64,000 nt of DNA from Auriscalpium vulgare (lineage: Eukaryota > Basidiomycota > Agaricomycetes > Russulales > Auriscalpiaceae). Where the stretch lies: NCBI GenBank assembly GCA_019915015.1, contig JAHBBC010000007.1:868001-932000 (forward strand). Reading direction: 5' to 3'. This document shows, piece after piece, positions 44,456 through 55,857 of the stretch. Under the pieces are notes generated by a model. It saw only the letters and a list, made by a program, of their open reading frames with translations, did not search any database and was not told where the DNA came from. A program made the translations under genes and the position numbers. Numbering within the stretch: the stretch's first letter is position 1; each line of letters begins with the position of its first letter.

Positions 44456-45165
44456 CTAGTACTGGGCTAGTACACGTCGTATACTAGAGCCTACCCCAAC
44501 ACCCATCCTTTCTTGCGGGTCTCGCGCGGCTGCCCTCCGCGATGCTCGCCCTCGGTCCGCTGGCGCTTTCTTTTTGCCCTCAAAGATCCGCCGTTTCTCA
44601 AAGTAGATATATCTGCGGACATATGCCATCAGCGCTCTCGCTTCTCACTAACGGAACGTCCACGTACGCTGCTTCATACATCCCATTGGAGGCACCCCCG
44701 TGTGGCCCTTTCTCCCTCACGGCGTCAGTTTCCAATCGCGCTTTGTCGCCGGACACTCACTAAATCGCACGTACGAGTTGCTGTTGATGCCGCCAATCTC
44801 CCGCAACCACGCCGTGATCTACGAGATTCGGCCGGTTAGTCCGAGGTCGTGGATTTCGTTGCAGTCATCGCTACACGTCCGTCATTATTGTCTCGACGGA
44901 GAAGCAACTCACTATATGCCATATGGTCACTCCGTCCTGCACGTCGCGTGACGGCCAGGTCAGTCCTAGGCGACGCGACGTGAAACGAACGACGCACATC
45001 ATCCTCTCCTTCAATTTGAACGTCCTTCCAGCTCTTGAGTGGCAGAGTGCCAGAGCTCCCGGAGATTCAGAGGCAGAGCTAGTAGACGGCACCACGGCGT
45101 GCTTTTTCCGCGCCTCCCGGCGAGAGGTCTGGCGCTTCGACGGCATCAGATTTGCGCTTAACCAT
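44456..45165 (-). CDS. DUF7726-like small nuclear-type protein
   Basis: Begins MVKRKSDAVEAPDLSPGG, followed by an intron and SWKDVQIEGEDDV. A DUF7726-type core follows after further introns: ITAWLREIGGINSNSYVRF, then EKGPHGGASNGMYEAA, then YIYFEKRRIFEGKKK. The basic C-terminus (RASRRAAARDPQER) ends at a TAG at 44456-44458. The family name is from memory of the pattern of a short helical motif, then NSNSYxRF, KGP and YxxFEKxR; an HMM search is needed. No function is known. It stands divergent from S-formylglutathione hydrolase, 276 bp between starts, with notable promoter boxes. Confidence 0.62.
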
Positions 45166-45294
45166 AGCCAGCAGTAAAAAAGCTGGTGCAGAGGACAAGC
45201 GAGCACATGACTAAGGTGGTGGTTGCTGGTAAAGGGCTGGAGGGGCGGGAGCGGGCTAGTAGACGGACGTGAGGAGTCACGGGCAGTCATTCAG

Positions 45295-45323
45295 ACGCGT
45301 CTGTCACAGAACGCGTGACGTCA
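45295..45323. promoter_or_regulatory. Two ACGCGT boxes and a TGACGTCA palindrome
   Basis: ACGCGT occurs at 45295-45300 and 45311-45316. The second overlaps a perfect CRE/ATF-type palindrome TGACGTCA at 45316-45323. The cluster lies between the divergent DUF7726-like and S-formylglutathione hydrolase starts, 119-147 bp upstream of the latter. The hexamer is the MBF site of yeasts and the octamer is the bZIP (ATF/CREB) site. Confidence 0.5.
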
Positions 45324-45441
45324 TACATATCAGCGATTAGATTAGATCAGTCAGGCTGCTTCCATCTCCGTCTCCGTCTCCGCTACATCTCCCACACACT
45401 CCCCTTGCTTCAGCCTCTCATCAACTGGAGGCATACTTATA

Positions 45442-46717
45442 ATGTCAAACACTGCAGTCCTAGAGAAATTGTCGTCCAACAGGGCGTTTGGTGGCGAGCT
45501 CGCAAAGTACAAGTTCAAGGTATGCTAACCCCGCCCTCGCATATCGATCGTCTTACGCACTTGTACCCGACGTCTACATAGTCCGCGGCACTGGGAGGCC
45601 TCGACACTAATTTCAATTTATTTCTCCCCGGAAAAGCGTCGGGCGGGAATGTACCAGTGTTGGTATACCTCGCAGGGCTAACGTGCACAGAGGACAACGG
45701 GTTTGCTCTCAAGCCACACTGCAAAGTGAACGGTACGCTAATCTCTTCATCATCAGTGCTCAGAAAGGCAGCTTTCTTGGCCCTGCTGCCAAGGAAGGTA
45801 TAGCCATCCTTTTCCCTGATACATCCCCCCGCGGTGCCGGTATCCCCGGAGAAGACGACAGCTGGGACTTTGGCACAGGTGAGGCCTACATGCATATACC
45901 TGCATCGTGCACCCTATCCTTTGTTGACTTGATGGAAGGTGCTGGATTTTATATCAATGCGACGAAGCCAGAGTGGAGCAAGCATTACAACATGCGCACG
46001 CACGTCCTGTTCGAGCTCCCCCAGGTACTCGAAGCAGCGGGTCTCCCCCTGGTACGTCGAAGCTTCATCAATCGTTGAAGTATTCTCATACTCCAAGTGC
46101 AGGATTTTAAACGCCAGTCTATCTTCGGACACTCCATGGGGGGCCACGGTGCCCTCAGTTTATACCTGTCTTCATCTAAGCAATACCGGTCCGCCTCAGC
46201 TTTCGCTCCGATCTCGAACCCGGTCAACGCGCCATGGGGCAAAAAGGCCTTCGACGGCTACCTACAGGGAGGCTCTGATGAAGCTAGGGAGCAATACGAC
46301 TCTACGGAGCTCATCTCAAAGTACAAGGACACTGTGCACATCCTGGTAGACTATGTGAGAGCCCATTCCAAGGTTTGCGTTAGATTCTCTGACTTGAGAT
46401 ACGACAGGGCACCGAGGATAATTTCTACAAAAGTGGTCAGCTTCTGCCGGAGAACTTCTTAAAGGCGGCGCGCTTGGCAGGATTCGACGAAATGCAGGTT
46501 CGGGTGAGGGAGCAAGAAGGATACGATCATAGCTACTACTTCGTACGCCTTCCTCGAGTCGGTGACAATGCGATGGAGCTAACGTTCTGCTTCTGTGACT
46601 TAGATCTCCACGTTTGGAGAAGATCACATCCACTGTGAGTGGCGTCCATCAGTACTTCGAGTATCTGCCGTCCTGAGCGATGAGTCTGCAGTCCACGCCA
46701 ATTTTCTGAAGGCCTGA
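45442..46717 (+). CDS. S-formylglutathione hydrolase
   Basis: Hydrolyses S-formylglutathione to formate and glutathione, the last step of glutathione-dependent formaldehyde detoxification. An alpha/beta-hydrolase of the esterase D family. The start encodes MSNTAVLEKLSSNRAFGGEL. Family motifs are FNLFLPG, VLVYLAGLTCTEDNG, FPDTSPRGAGIPGEDDSWDF and AGFYINATKPEWSKHYNMR. The nucleophile elbow is GHSMGGHGALSLYL. The acid and base regions are GTEDNFYKSGQLLPENF and GYDHSYYF. The end HIHFHANFLKA is restored by a final intron before a stop at 46715-46717. Six or more short introns fit with no frame break, so the full gene appears intact. Identification is firm. Confidence 0.93.
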
Positions 46718-46914
46718 CAGTAGTCGGAAAGTCATCCATTGCAACGATATAAAAAAGAGAAAAGATTACGCGTGACTTCTGACGACGTGTAAAGTATGGA
46801 GACCACAATGCAGGAAGCCGTCGTGCAAGGCGAAGAGACAGGGAACTTTCCAGATACAAATTGCAGCGTTGGAGCAGACAGGACAGCAGATACAAGGACG
46901 CGAAGAGTAACCCT

Positions 46915-48990
46915 TCAAGAGACATTCGGAGTGACCCGTTTCTGGAACGCTTCTTCAAGAGCCTCGCTATCGCAGATGATCCACATGCTTTCCAGAGCCA
47001 TTCGTGAGGTGAACCGTGATTCGTGACTATAGCGAAGCAAGCCGCGGACGAGGGCACGAGCTGTGCATTCACATCGCGTTAGTGAAAAAGAGCGACCGCA
47101 ACGCCCGTAGGGTGTGAAACACGTTACCGGCCGGCACTGAGTCCCATATATGCGCCGGAAAGTCGACTTCCCCGCGCACGATCCGCTGCTTCGTCACCAA
47201 TTCGCTCGTCGAGGAAGCTTGGGACGCGCCCTCGTAGTCGTAGTCATACTCGCTCGTTGGATACGGTCGATTTCGATCGAACGGATGAGAGCCTCTGTCG
47301 TGTGCACCAAGCGTCGAAGGCAAAGCTCCGGTTAGCCTGAGGTGGTGACTGAAGTACGAAAGAAGTTACGAGAGCATGATGTAGAGCACGATCCCTGCGC
47401 TCCAGCAATCAGACGGCATCCCGACATACTTGAGATCCTTATTGTCCAACGCCAGGACGCCCTCGGGCGGCAGGTAGGGAATCGTGCCGCAGACGGTCAC
47501 TGTTGACTGTAACGCTCTTGGTCGTGCGAGGCCGAAGTCGGCGATCTGGATGCGCGGATACGGCCCCGGCGCATACAAGAGGATATTCTCGGGCTAGAGG
47601 AGTCAGCGTGGCGAGCACACACACGGCAGATATAGCCACCTTTATGTCTGCGAATATCACATCTGAGACATGTCTGGATGACCATAGTTAGTGATACGCA
47701 CCCCGATGGGATATATGCTTGCTGTGAAGATAATCCAAGCCCTTCAAGAGTTGATACATGATGTACTTCGCTTCGCCTTCGCAGAGACGACCTTCGGTTT
47801 CTTTATGACTAGTGATATAAGTGAAAAGGTCACCGCCGGTGCACAGCTCGAGAAAGATATGTCTGGTCAGGTTATCACCTGGTGAGGAACTCATCCTGGC
47901 CACAATAAGAGGCACGCACAGGAAGCGGTCGTTTTCTTCGACATCCAGAACGCGGCATATATTTGGCTTTGGCAGCGATCAGTTGGTATGAGCACCATGC
48001 GGTCTAGAGAACTTATTACTCACATGGTGAACGGCTACCAGGATATCCACCTCCTTCATTAAGTGCGCGACCTCCTTCCCGTTCTTGGCCCTGATAATCT
48101 TGCAAGCAACTTGGCGGTGCTGGACATCGTCCATAGCGAGATGGACAGTAGCAAAGCTTCCGCTTCCCAGGCTGTGCGACGTGACAATATAACCGCCAAC
48201 TCTCTGTGTTGTGATGGTCAGGAAGTGGGACATGAGCATGGATTGCGTGGCTCGGTATTACCTTGTGCGCGGGTTGCGTGGGAGGTGTCGGGTCGAAGAT
48301 CGTCATCTTTTCTCGTGACTGATTCTGAATATGGATGCATCTGAAGCCTGATAAAAGCAACGGCTGTTGGGCCAGGCGACGTGAAGCGATGGGAGCGACG
48401 CACTTTTTGAGGACGGTAGTTCGATCACATCGCCGTGCATCAGTATCACGGAGGACTTGCGTACTTTATGCCCGTTCAGAGTGAAACCGTTCGTAGATAG
48501 GTCCTACGTCCAACATGAGAGGAGCAGAGGGTAGCAAAATCGACATTGATCCATACCTGGCACGAAACGATGGCTTCGCCACCGCTAGAGTGGACGCTGT
48601 GAGCAAGGGTTAGGGACCTTAAGTATGACACACATATGTGCCACACGTACGCATATACTTTGCAATGGACATTAGATATGTATACGTCGGATAGCACGTA
48701 GGAGCTGTATCGAAGCTTAGGCCAGATGCCTACATCCACTGGACAGGAAACTGACCACAAGGAAGGATTGCGGCCAATGATGATGGGTTTGTTGATCTCA
48801 AGAAGGAGGACTGGCAGTTACACTTTTAGAAAACTGTTTGAGCAAGGTATCTTATATGCGCACCTTCCTTCTTCCCCCCGACCTTGCTGAGCGATACCAG
48901 CTTTGCGCACGCTGGAAGACCTTGACCGCTCGGCAGTCCACATGGGATAGGCGATGCACTTTCCGGGCTTGGATAATCTGTGCTTGACAT
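46915..48990 (-). CDS. FHA-domain checkpoint kinase, Chk2/Cds1/Rad53-like
   Basis: A DNA-damage or meiotic checkpoint Ser/Thr kinase. The N-terminal FHA domain shows PIIIGRNPS, then a segment VYISNVHCKVYA, and DLSTNGFTLNGHKVRKSS with GDVIEL. The kinase domain starts GGYIVTSHSLGSGSFATVHL. The Lys is in VACKIIRAK. Other parts are PNICRVLDVEEN, FLELCTGGDLFTYI, KYIMYQLLKGLDYLHSKHIS, an intron-split HRD, DIKPENILL, IQIADFGLAR and VCGTIPYLPPE. The C-terminal part (RFTVHEALESMW, EEAFQKRVTPNVS) ends at 46915. ATG at 48988-48990 starts MSSTDYPSPES; one in-frame ATG lies 27 bp upstream. Rad53 has two FHA domains; this has one, as in Chk2, Cds1 and Mek1. Confidence 0.88.
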
Positions 48991-49055
48991 GGTGTGGGGA
49001 CTAGAAGCCGCAAGCACTGTTGAGAGTCACGGTGTTGAGGAAGAGCAACAAGTGG

Positions 49056-49082
49056 ACGCGTAGACTCTAGAGAGAGACGCGT
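49056..49082. promoter_or_regulatory. Pair of ACGCGT (MCB-like) boxes upstream of the checkpoint kinase
   Basis: ACGCGT at 49056-49061 and 49077-49082, 21 bp apart, 66-92 bp upstream of the kinase start. Paired MCB boxes bind MBF in yeasts and drive late-G1 genes. Function here is inferred. Confidence 0.45.
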
Positions 49083-49382
49083 CGGGTCACGCAGTCACGC
49101 CGCGCGCGCGCTGGCCTAGGATTCCAGTGACCCTGCCTCGTCAGCCTTCTCTCAGTCATTGAAGCCTGAGTTTGCGTTGACCGGCCCTGCCCCGTGTACT
49201 GCGAGGAGGACATAACTCCAGGGTGTCGAGCCTAAATCACCCGCACCTTTGCGATCGAGGCTGTCCCATCAATGCGCACAAGCCAGTGTTGCACAAGGAC
49301 GTGGGTCACCAAGCTGCTTCTAGTATACTCATGGAAGTCCGCCTTCTCATGCAGTCTGGTCGAGTGTCTATACTCATTGCCC
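49083..49382. other. Rest of the spacer between the checkpoint kinase and LSG1
   Basis: Contains a GC-rich alternating tract (about 49098-49111) and no coding signal. It joins the kinase promoter to the 3' end of LSG1. Confidence 0.35.
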
Positions 49383-51806
49383 CTACTCGTAGCCTTTCCC
49401 GCTCCTTTGCTTCACTCGCCTGCCCTTCTTGTGCGACTTTTTACCCGGAAGTGCCTCCCCGCCATTCTGTACAACAGAGGCGATCCGGGCTCTCCTTCCA
49501 CTCAACGGGGTGCCATCGTCTGCAACTGAGTTCTGATGTGGATACAACTTCGCCCGAGAAAAGGGCTGCGTCTTCGGCCCAGCGCCTTTGACGAAAGCTT
49601 GGTGCGAAGGACCAGATACCTCAGCGAAGAAGGTCTTGTCGAGGGCGCGCGACCTGTGTCCTTGGCCTAAGACACCGTGCGATTGTGTGTATGCTTCACT
49701 TCCAGGCACGAGTGTCGAGGCATTCTTGCCAACACGCGTCACAGGTGCGTGTTTTTTCCCCTCGGCACGTTTGAGGGATAGCTCTCGCGTTTGCTGATTA
49801 AACTCGTCCGCGTTGATATCCGGTGGGGGTTGGCAGTACAGCAGTTTGGCGTTCACGTAGTCCTTGAGAATGTAACGAGCTGCACGCGCTTCGTCTGGAT
49901 TCCCTTGGCCTGACCGAGCGAAACCTCGTGCGACTGAAAGGCCCGTCGGTGTGAGAAAAACATGAGCACGTCAAGTTGACTGACCCGCATACGCAATCAG
50001 AAGGTCTTCGGCAGAGATGCGACCATCCCCTCCCTCTTCCACCGTCTTGTATTTGATCGACAGGCCATAAGTCGCCTCTAGGACATCCTTCGGTACTCTC
50101 TTGACGATGAGGGATGCAGGTCCGGTGTATTCGCGCAATTGGTCGATTGGCAGGACACCGTCACAAACGAGGTCTGCCCGAGTCGTGGCAAATTGTGGAA
50201 ATACTAAACCAGGGCAGTCGCAGAGAATGATATGGTCCGATAAGTTGATAGTCTGGAAGTGCTTCGTCTTTCCGGGCGTTGACGATACAGAGACTTTCTT
50301 CTCGCCCAGTAACGAGTTGATTGTACTGGACTTCCCTACATTGGGATATCCGACCAAACCAACCACTAATCGGGATGGTGGCTTTCCGGAAGAGTCGGTG
50401 AAACCTAGCAAGGGAGAGCGTCAGAGAGTATAACGTGTGTGATCGGAAAAACGGACTGGACAGGTCTGGAGCACACTTGATGAAGAGGTCTTCCAACTCG
50501 AGCACAGACAACACTTTAGCCCGAGGGTCCTGACCGTCGGTGGTGTCTTCCTCCGGAGAAAAGTAGGCCAAGTGGTCGCTTGACTCGGATTCATCCTCGG
50601 TGGCGAAGTCGTCTGAATCGTCTGACGCACTCTCGCCTTCCTCTCCGCCGTCTGTCAGATCGGGCTCGTCCTCGTCCTCGTCTTCGTCTTCGTCCGACGA
50701 CGCTTGAGCACCGCTTCGTCCGACATCCGAAGCAACCTGCTGAGCGGTGGCTTGTGCTTCCCTCCGCGCCTCTTGCAGAGCTGTTGCATTGGCAGCAGAG
50801 AAGAAAGCGTACTGAATGCCTTGCGAATCAAAGTAGTCCGCCCACACGCGTCTGAAGCGGATCCCACGTCAGGGCGAAGAACTTTTCTAGCAGAAGCAGA
50901 AGACGTACCTCTGCTTCGCCGTTAATAAGTCGGCTTTGTTAATCAGGAGCAGACTTTTCCTTAACCCCTTGCCCGTGTCCCGCTCTCCTTCCGGACCCTC
51001 AACGTCTTGTACGTATGCTTCGAGGTCATCACAGCGGAATCTCAAGGGATTTCGAGCATCGACTATTTGTACCACCAGGTGGGAGCGTTCAAGCACGCGC
51101 CACAGTTGCCTCCAGACCTCGATATTGCGCTCAAATGGAGTCAGAAGAAAATTGTCCCCCTCTTGTAATCTGTCTGGCCGTGAATAACATGATCGCGCTC
51201 CAGAAAATGGGGGGTACGCACTCGGCCAAATCTCTACGCCACTGCAGAAAGGCATCTTTCTCCTGCCGCTCGAGCTGCGCTGTGCTCATCGACTTCGTCC
51301 ACGGGGGTCTCCTGGGAACCCGCAGGCGTTGCCTGTTTGCGCGATGCTTCTGTAAAGTTGATTTCTCCTCCTGTTCGGACAAAAGATAAGGGTTGCCTGT
51401 CGTGCTCGTAGATGCCTGAATTATTTTGACATTCCGGCGTTCTGGTTGTCTCGTCAGTCTAGGTGGGACACACCGACTTCGTACGCACCGGCTGTGAACT
51501 CGGTCCCAGCTAGCTGTGCCGTGTTCAAGAATTCGTCCAGGTCTTTTTCTTGTGTTACAGATTTGAGACGAGATGTCGAATCTATATCAGTAGTGTACTG
51601 AGCACACGTACGCCCTCAGTTACGACACCCTTTTTAGGGTTTGAAGACGGTGCTCACTAGGCCGGACTCCTGCATTTGACGGGCATCTTTGGCTTTTTTG
51701 TTGATGATAGCACGTCCTAGACCGCTGGGATTGGGGTTTCTGGGCTTGGGAGCCTAGAAGGACGTGACGATCGGATCGATAGTTCACAGGCTACTAGGCG
51801 TACCAT
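49383..51806 (-). CDS. LSG1: Large-subunit GTPase 1 (LSG1)
   Basis: A cytoplasmic, circularly permuted GTPase that releases Nmd3 from pre-60S ribosomes. Exon 1 is a bare ATG followed by an intron. The next exon gives APKPRNPNPSGLGRAIINKK, the conserved start. Later parts are LTPFERNIEVWRQLWRVLER, VVQIVDARNPLRFRCDDLEA and the G4 motif LLLINKADLL. An acidic low-complexity stretch (DEDEDEDEDEPD) follows. G1 is GLVGYPNVGKSSTINSLLG, then STPGKTKHFQT and G3 DCPGLVFP. G4 before G1 is the hallmark of circular permutation. The C-terminus (VARGFARSGQGNPDEARAAR, HKKGRRVKQRSGKGYE) is basic. Four or more introns are present. No clear frame break was noticed. Confidence 0.93.
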
Positions 51807-52152
51807 GGCGCTGGACTCTCAGCGGTAGTAGCCAGGAAAGATCACTCAGCACTGACAAGAAGGCTTCTTCCAGCAATGCGACTGGAAAGTGAGTCGCAGG
51901 CAACTGATGGTGATGGAGGACGGCAGTGCTTGAAGCTTGAAGCTTGAAGTTGAAGGATAGTGTACAAAGTAGTGTCAGCAGAACTCGATCTAATCGCAAG
52001 CGCGGCACGTGAATCAGATGACTCCCTTATAGGGAATAGGATTCAATTTTATACAGGCGATTCCCGCGTAACTGGATCCTGGGCCGCCTGCAATATACAT
52101 GAAACAGTATCCTATCCTTTCTGTCTACTACTACAGAACTTCAAGGCGGCTT
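51807..52152. promoter_or_regulatory. LSG1 promoter region with GCTTGAA tandem repeat
   Basis: The spacer between the LSG1 start and the endoglucanase stop. It holds a GCTTGAA-type tandem repeat at 51927-51956. Nothing else recognised. Confidence 0.4.
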
Positions 52153-54086
52153 TCAGGGGAGATAAGGTTTCACTGTTCGAAAGATGTCAGACGTCTACGC
52201 TAGTAGAACAGCAACGCAACGTACCCGCCGTGGTCCACAGCGGCTGGTCACTTCCGTCGGCGTTGGGCACGACACTGAGGATGTAGGTAGAGTCAAAGGC
52301 ACCAGCAGACCATATAGAGAACCCGACGAGGTTGTCGGAGTTGCTCTTGAGGTACGCAAGCTCTTGTGCGAGGCTACAAAGCACAGAATTCTAGCAAGGG
52401 CAGTGATACGCGTAGTCGCAACACGTACTCTGTCTCGCACGATGCGACGTTGCCGCCTCCTGTCTCGCTGAGCAGGGCTTGGCGGTTTCCGTTACTCTTG
52501 AGCCAGGTGACAAGGGTAGTCAGGACATCTACGTTGTTCTGAAGACATACTCGTCGATTAACAGTCAGGATTTGAGACAAAAAAAACTGACGGTAACACA
52601 CTCCGAGTGCGTGCCGCTATTGTCGCTGTCAAGGTACTTGTGCACTGACAATAATTCGTCAGGCCACATCGCTTTCTTCGCCAGTAAGAGAATTACCGTC
52701 GAAGATGAGCTTGCTGGTACCACCTACTGGGTCCGTGACATTCAGGAGGTAGGGGCCGGCCTCCGTGGGCAAAGTCGCTGCACTCGAGTAGCTAGAACCA
52801 GGGAGCAGCAAGTACTGAGTAGTAGCCCCGGCGGCCCGGATGGCAGTGACGGCTGCCTGGACGGACTGGGCCCATGTAGATAAGGACGGGATATCATGCG
52901 GCTCGTTCATGATCCCGAACTAAAAGACAATAAAAATGAGGAAACAAGTTATGCACATAACGCAGAGCGCCTACTATGATGCGAGGCTGACTGGCATACT
53001 TGGCGGCAAGTTGAGACCAAAGCGACGCAAATTGTGCATTCGTCGGCCCACCCTGTGAGATGATGGCGCCGTTCCAGCGAGCATAGTTGTGCTTTTAACA
53101 ATTGAGACATGCGTCAGTTGCATCACGTTAATCGAGAGGTCGGAAACTTACAAGATCGATGATGACGTAGGTGCCCGAGGAAGAGGACAGGGCGGCCTGT
53201 ACAGTCGCATCGTACCTCGCGAAGAAGGTAGAAGAGATGGTACCGCCCAGAGTTGGCGACATTAACTGCCACGCTAACGACCACCTGTCAATATCTATAA
53301 AAGATGGACACAGTCGCGACATACCGAAAGCTGCGAGGATATAAAGTCAGAAGTAGGAGAATATGACAAGGATTTGCCCACGCACGAATTCGGAACAAGT
53401 TGACGCCTTCCTGGGCAAAATGAGAGTATTGGCTGACAGGAGGATCAACGCCTGTGCCATTGAAAGACCCATCAGTAGCCTTTGTATGAAGTTGTCAGGG
53501 AGGCGCGGCTTGTATGCTTCAAGAAACGAGTGCGAACCACGGAGAAGTCGTAACCTGCGGTCTGATGACAAGACAAGTCAGATCTCAGATAATGCTTCAG
53601 CCAAGGTCACGCACGTTTACCCCTCCCAGGAAGGGGATGGTATGGGCCGTTGAACTTGAAGTTGCCGAGGATGAAGTGCTAGTAGAGCTGGGGGTCGTTG
53701 TTGCAGTTCCGGGAAGACACTGGGAATAGTCTAAAAATCGAATTTTTAACTTTCTTCCGGTTGTCAAAATCATATAATAGCTCACATGCATTGCTGTAAG
53801 TGCAGACGCTACCGGCGACGCAAGTTGTGGCGCCCTCTGTAGAGAAACTTAGTTGCAACACGGTTTGACGATGCAAGCGACAACAACGTACGCCAGTTCT
53901 GCCCGCCGCCTGGAAAGGAATTGTCAGATTTTATCGCAGTAGTTGAGCGAGAGACGACAAACATTGGCCATAAACCTAGACTCACTATTAGTAGAGAGCG
54001 TCATAAGTGAAGCTTTGAACTCACGGGAGCCTGAGCGGCGGCGAACGGTGCGGCAGCTACAAGAGCAAAAGAGATGAAGTACTTCA
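52153..54086 (-). CDS. Secreted GH5 endoglucanase with N-terminal CBM1
   Basis: Cleaves internal beta-1,4 bonds in cellulose. The signal peptide is MKYFISFALVAAAPFAAAQA. A fungal CBM1 follows, in three small exons (GGQNW, GATTCVAGSVCTYSNA, YSQCLPG). A Thr/Ser linker (TATTTPSSTSTSSSATSSST) leads to the GH5 domain: IPFLGGVN, GVNLFRIPFAW-like FAWQLMSPTL, YVIIDLHNYARWNG, the acid/base motif IFGIMNEPHD, KLIFDVHKYLDSDNSGTHSE and the nucleophile motif LLSETGGGN. The end (VGFSIWSAGAFDSTYILSVV, then VKPYLP) stops at 52153-52155. Domain order CBM1-linker-GH5 matches Trichoderma Cel5A and GH5_5 enzymes. About ten short introns are present, including one inside HNYAR. No obvious frame break. Confidence 0.9.
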
Positions 54087-54588
54087 TAGCGCTCCAGGAA
54101 ACAGTGCGTTGTAGCAGCGACCCGAGATAGTCGCCTTTATATCCCTGAGACGATACATAGCAACCGTCGCAGGCCGGGTCATCTGGAGGACGACTCGGAG
54201 CGGAACATCTACGGAGGCTGAAGACGTGTAATTAGATCATACAAGGTGATCATATGGCAGGATATCCCTGGGATCCGTTGCGTGAGCCCAGCGGACAGAC
54301 TTCGCGCTGACGAGGCGTTTTGTCCGAGCTTGCCGCCACCATTATACCGAGATCGAAGTGCGAAGGCGCGGCAGATTGTGGATACGCAATCGCTCACATG
54401 GGCGCACAGCTGCCGATTTGTACTGCTGGCAGCACGACTTGGGGCAGCGCCAGCCGAGCGAAGCTACCTGCGACATTGAGGCGAGGAGCAAAGGCTGATT
54501 GCCGCCATGATGATGTGCGCGCGGTGGCAGAAGAGCGAGTACTATGTAGAGCCGACTGGTTGGTCTCGCCTTCTCGCTGACCGCGCCC
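54087..54588. promoter_or_regulatory. Divergent promoter, endoglucanase / LYR protein
   Basis: A 502 bp spacer between outward-facing starts. Only shadow frames are seen. No carbon-catabolite or cellulase-activator motif was assigned with confidence. Confidence 0.4.
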
Positions 54589-55798
54589 ATGTCCGGCCGC
54601 GACAAACGCACCGTCCTCGCTCTCTACCGCTCAACAATTCAACAAGTCAATCTATTGCCTCATATTTATCTCCGGTGAGTATCTGTCACACTCGATGTAC
54701 TTCTACCAGTGCTCACTTTGCCGTCAGACAGTTCTTCCGCATCAAAGTTGCCGACGATTTTCGACCCGTGCTGGCCTCGAAGCATAGGAATGCATACATT
54801 TCTATCAATTTCAAGCGACTGCGAAAGGTTCATAAGCTCTTTTTCCGTCATCAGCGTGCTGAATGTGTCCGTTAGGAGTCGTACCGGCTTGAACTTGCTA
54901 ACTCCGGTCACCAGAAAGCACTCGCCCACGTACTGGACCTTGCCTACGGTCGCAAGGGCCCACTCAAGTGGAGCATTCTCACCGTGCGTAGCGTGTGATA
55001 TCGGCTCTAGATCACGGACTCATATTATTGCAGCCTCTGCTTCGTGATTCTCATGAACCGGTACCTCGTATCATCTCGACTGTTGAGCGTTCACGACCGC
55101 CTGCATACTCTCCCGCGCTGACCGCCTTGGTCACGTCCCCCATGGCGCGAGAAAATCGTGCTGCTATTCATCCTCGTAACCTCAAGTGTCCACCAGGGAT
55201 CCCTCCCAGAGCCGATCCGGCATCTGAGGAAGCTCGTCTGTTCGGGCCATTTAGCAAGCGCCGCCTAGTCAATATTTACTGGCGTTATTACAAAGAGCAC
55301 AAGGCCCGAGTACTTCCGCCGCTGGAGCTTTCCTCACAGGTCGAAACAAACCAGCCTTCCCATCATAACATCGGTCTCCAAGGCACCCACATTCTGCAGG
55401 AATTGAAGGAGTTAGCTGGTCCTTTGTCTCTGCAGCCTCCAGCACCACGCAGACAGATCATTCGAGATCCTCCGCGGATTGGAGAAGAAGCAGAAGATTC
55501 TCCTCAACCCATTTTTAACAGATACCTTCGGCGGCGATATCGGGAGCTCCTAGGCAGGACTCCAATATTGACGGTTTCATCTCGCAAACCCGATGTTCTA
55601 GCGAAAACCGCACCGCCTGCTGCGGGCGAATACACGGTTTCTCTTGCAATCAACGCCATTTCCGTGCACTCGCGTCACGAGGATGTCCGTGCCAGGTCAG
55701 CGAACGCCGTGGATGAAGCGTGGATGAAGGTTGCCGAGGGCGAAGGCGACGGTGGCACATTCAGCGGGCCAAACAAGCGTCGGAAGCAGCGGAAATGA
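54589..55798 (+). CDS. LYR-motif (Complex1_LYR) protein with long C-terminal extension
   Basis: LYR proteins are small mitochondrial factors that bind acyl carrier protein and help Fe-S or respiratory complex assembly. The start MSGRDKRTVLALYRSTIQQ has the L-Y-R motif, and the second exon has QFFRIKVADDFRP. An intron after INFKRLRK leads to ESYRLELANSGHQKALAHVL and DLAYGRKGPLKWSIL. After another intron the protein continues for about 265 residues with no match I recognise: SPMARENRAAIHPRNLKCPP, RLFGPFSKRRLVNIYWRYYK, NRYLRRRYRELLGRTP and the basic end GPNKRRKQRK. The extension has its own Tyr/Arg-rich repeats of a W/Y-R-Y/R type. It is convergent with SEC8, 59 bp between stops. Confidence 0.7.
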
Positions 55799-55857
55799 TG
55801 GTATAACTACGGATATAAGTGTGTACATAGATGAATGCAATTTCGCCGCTTGTCCAT

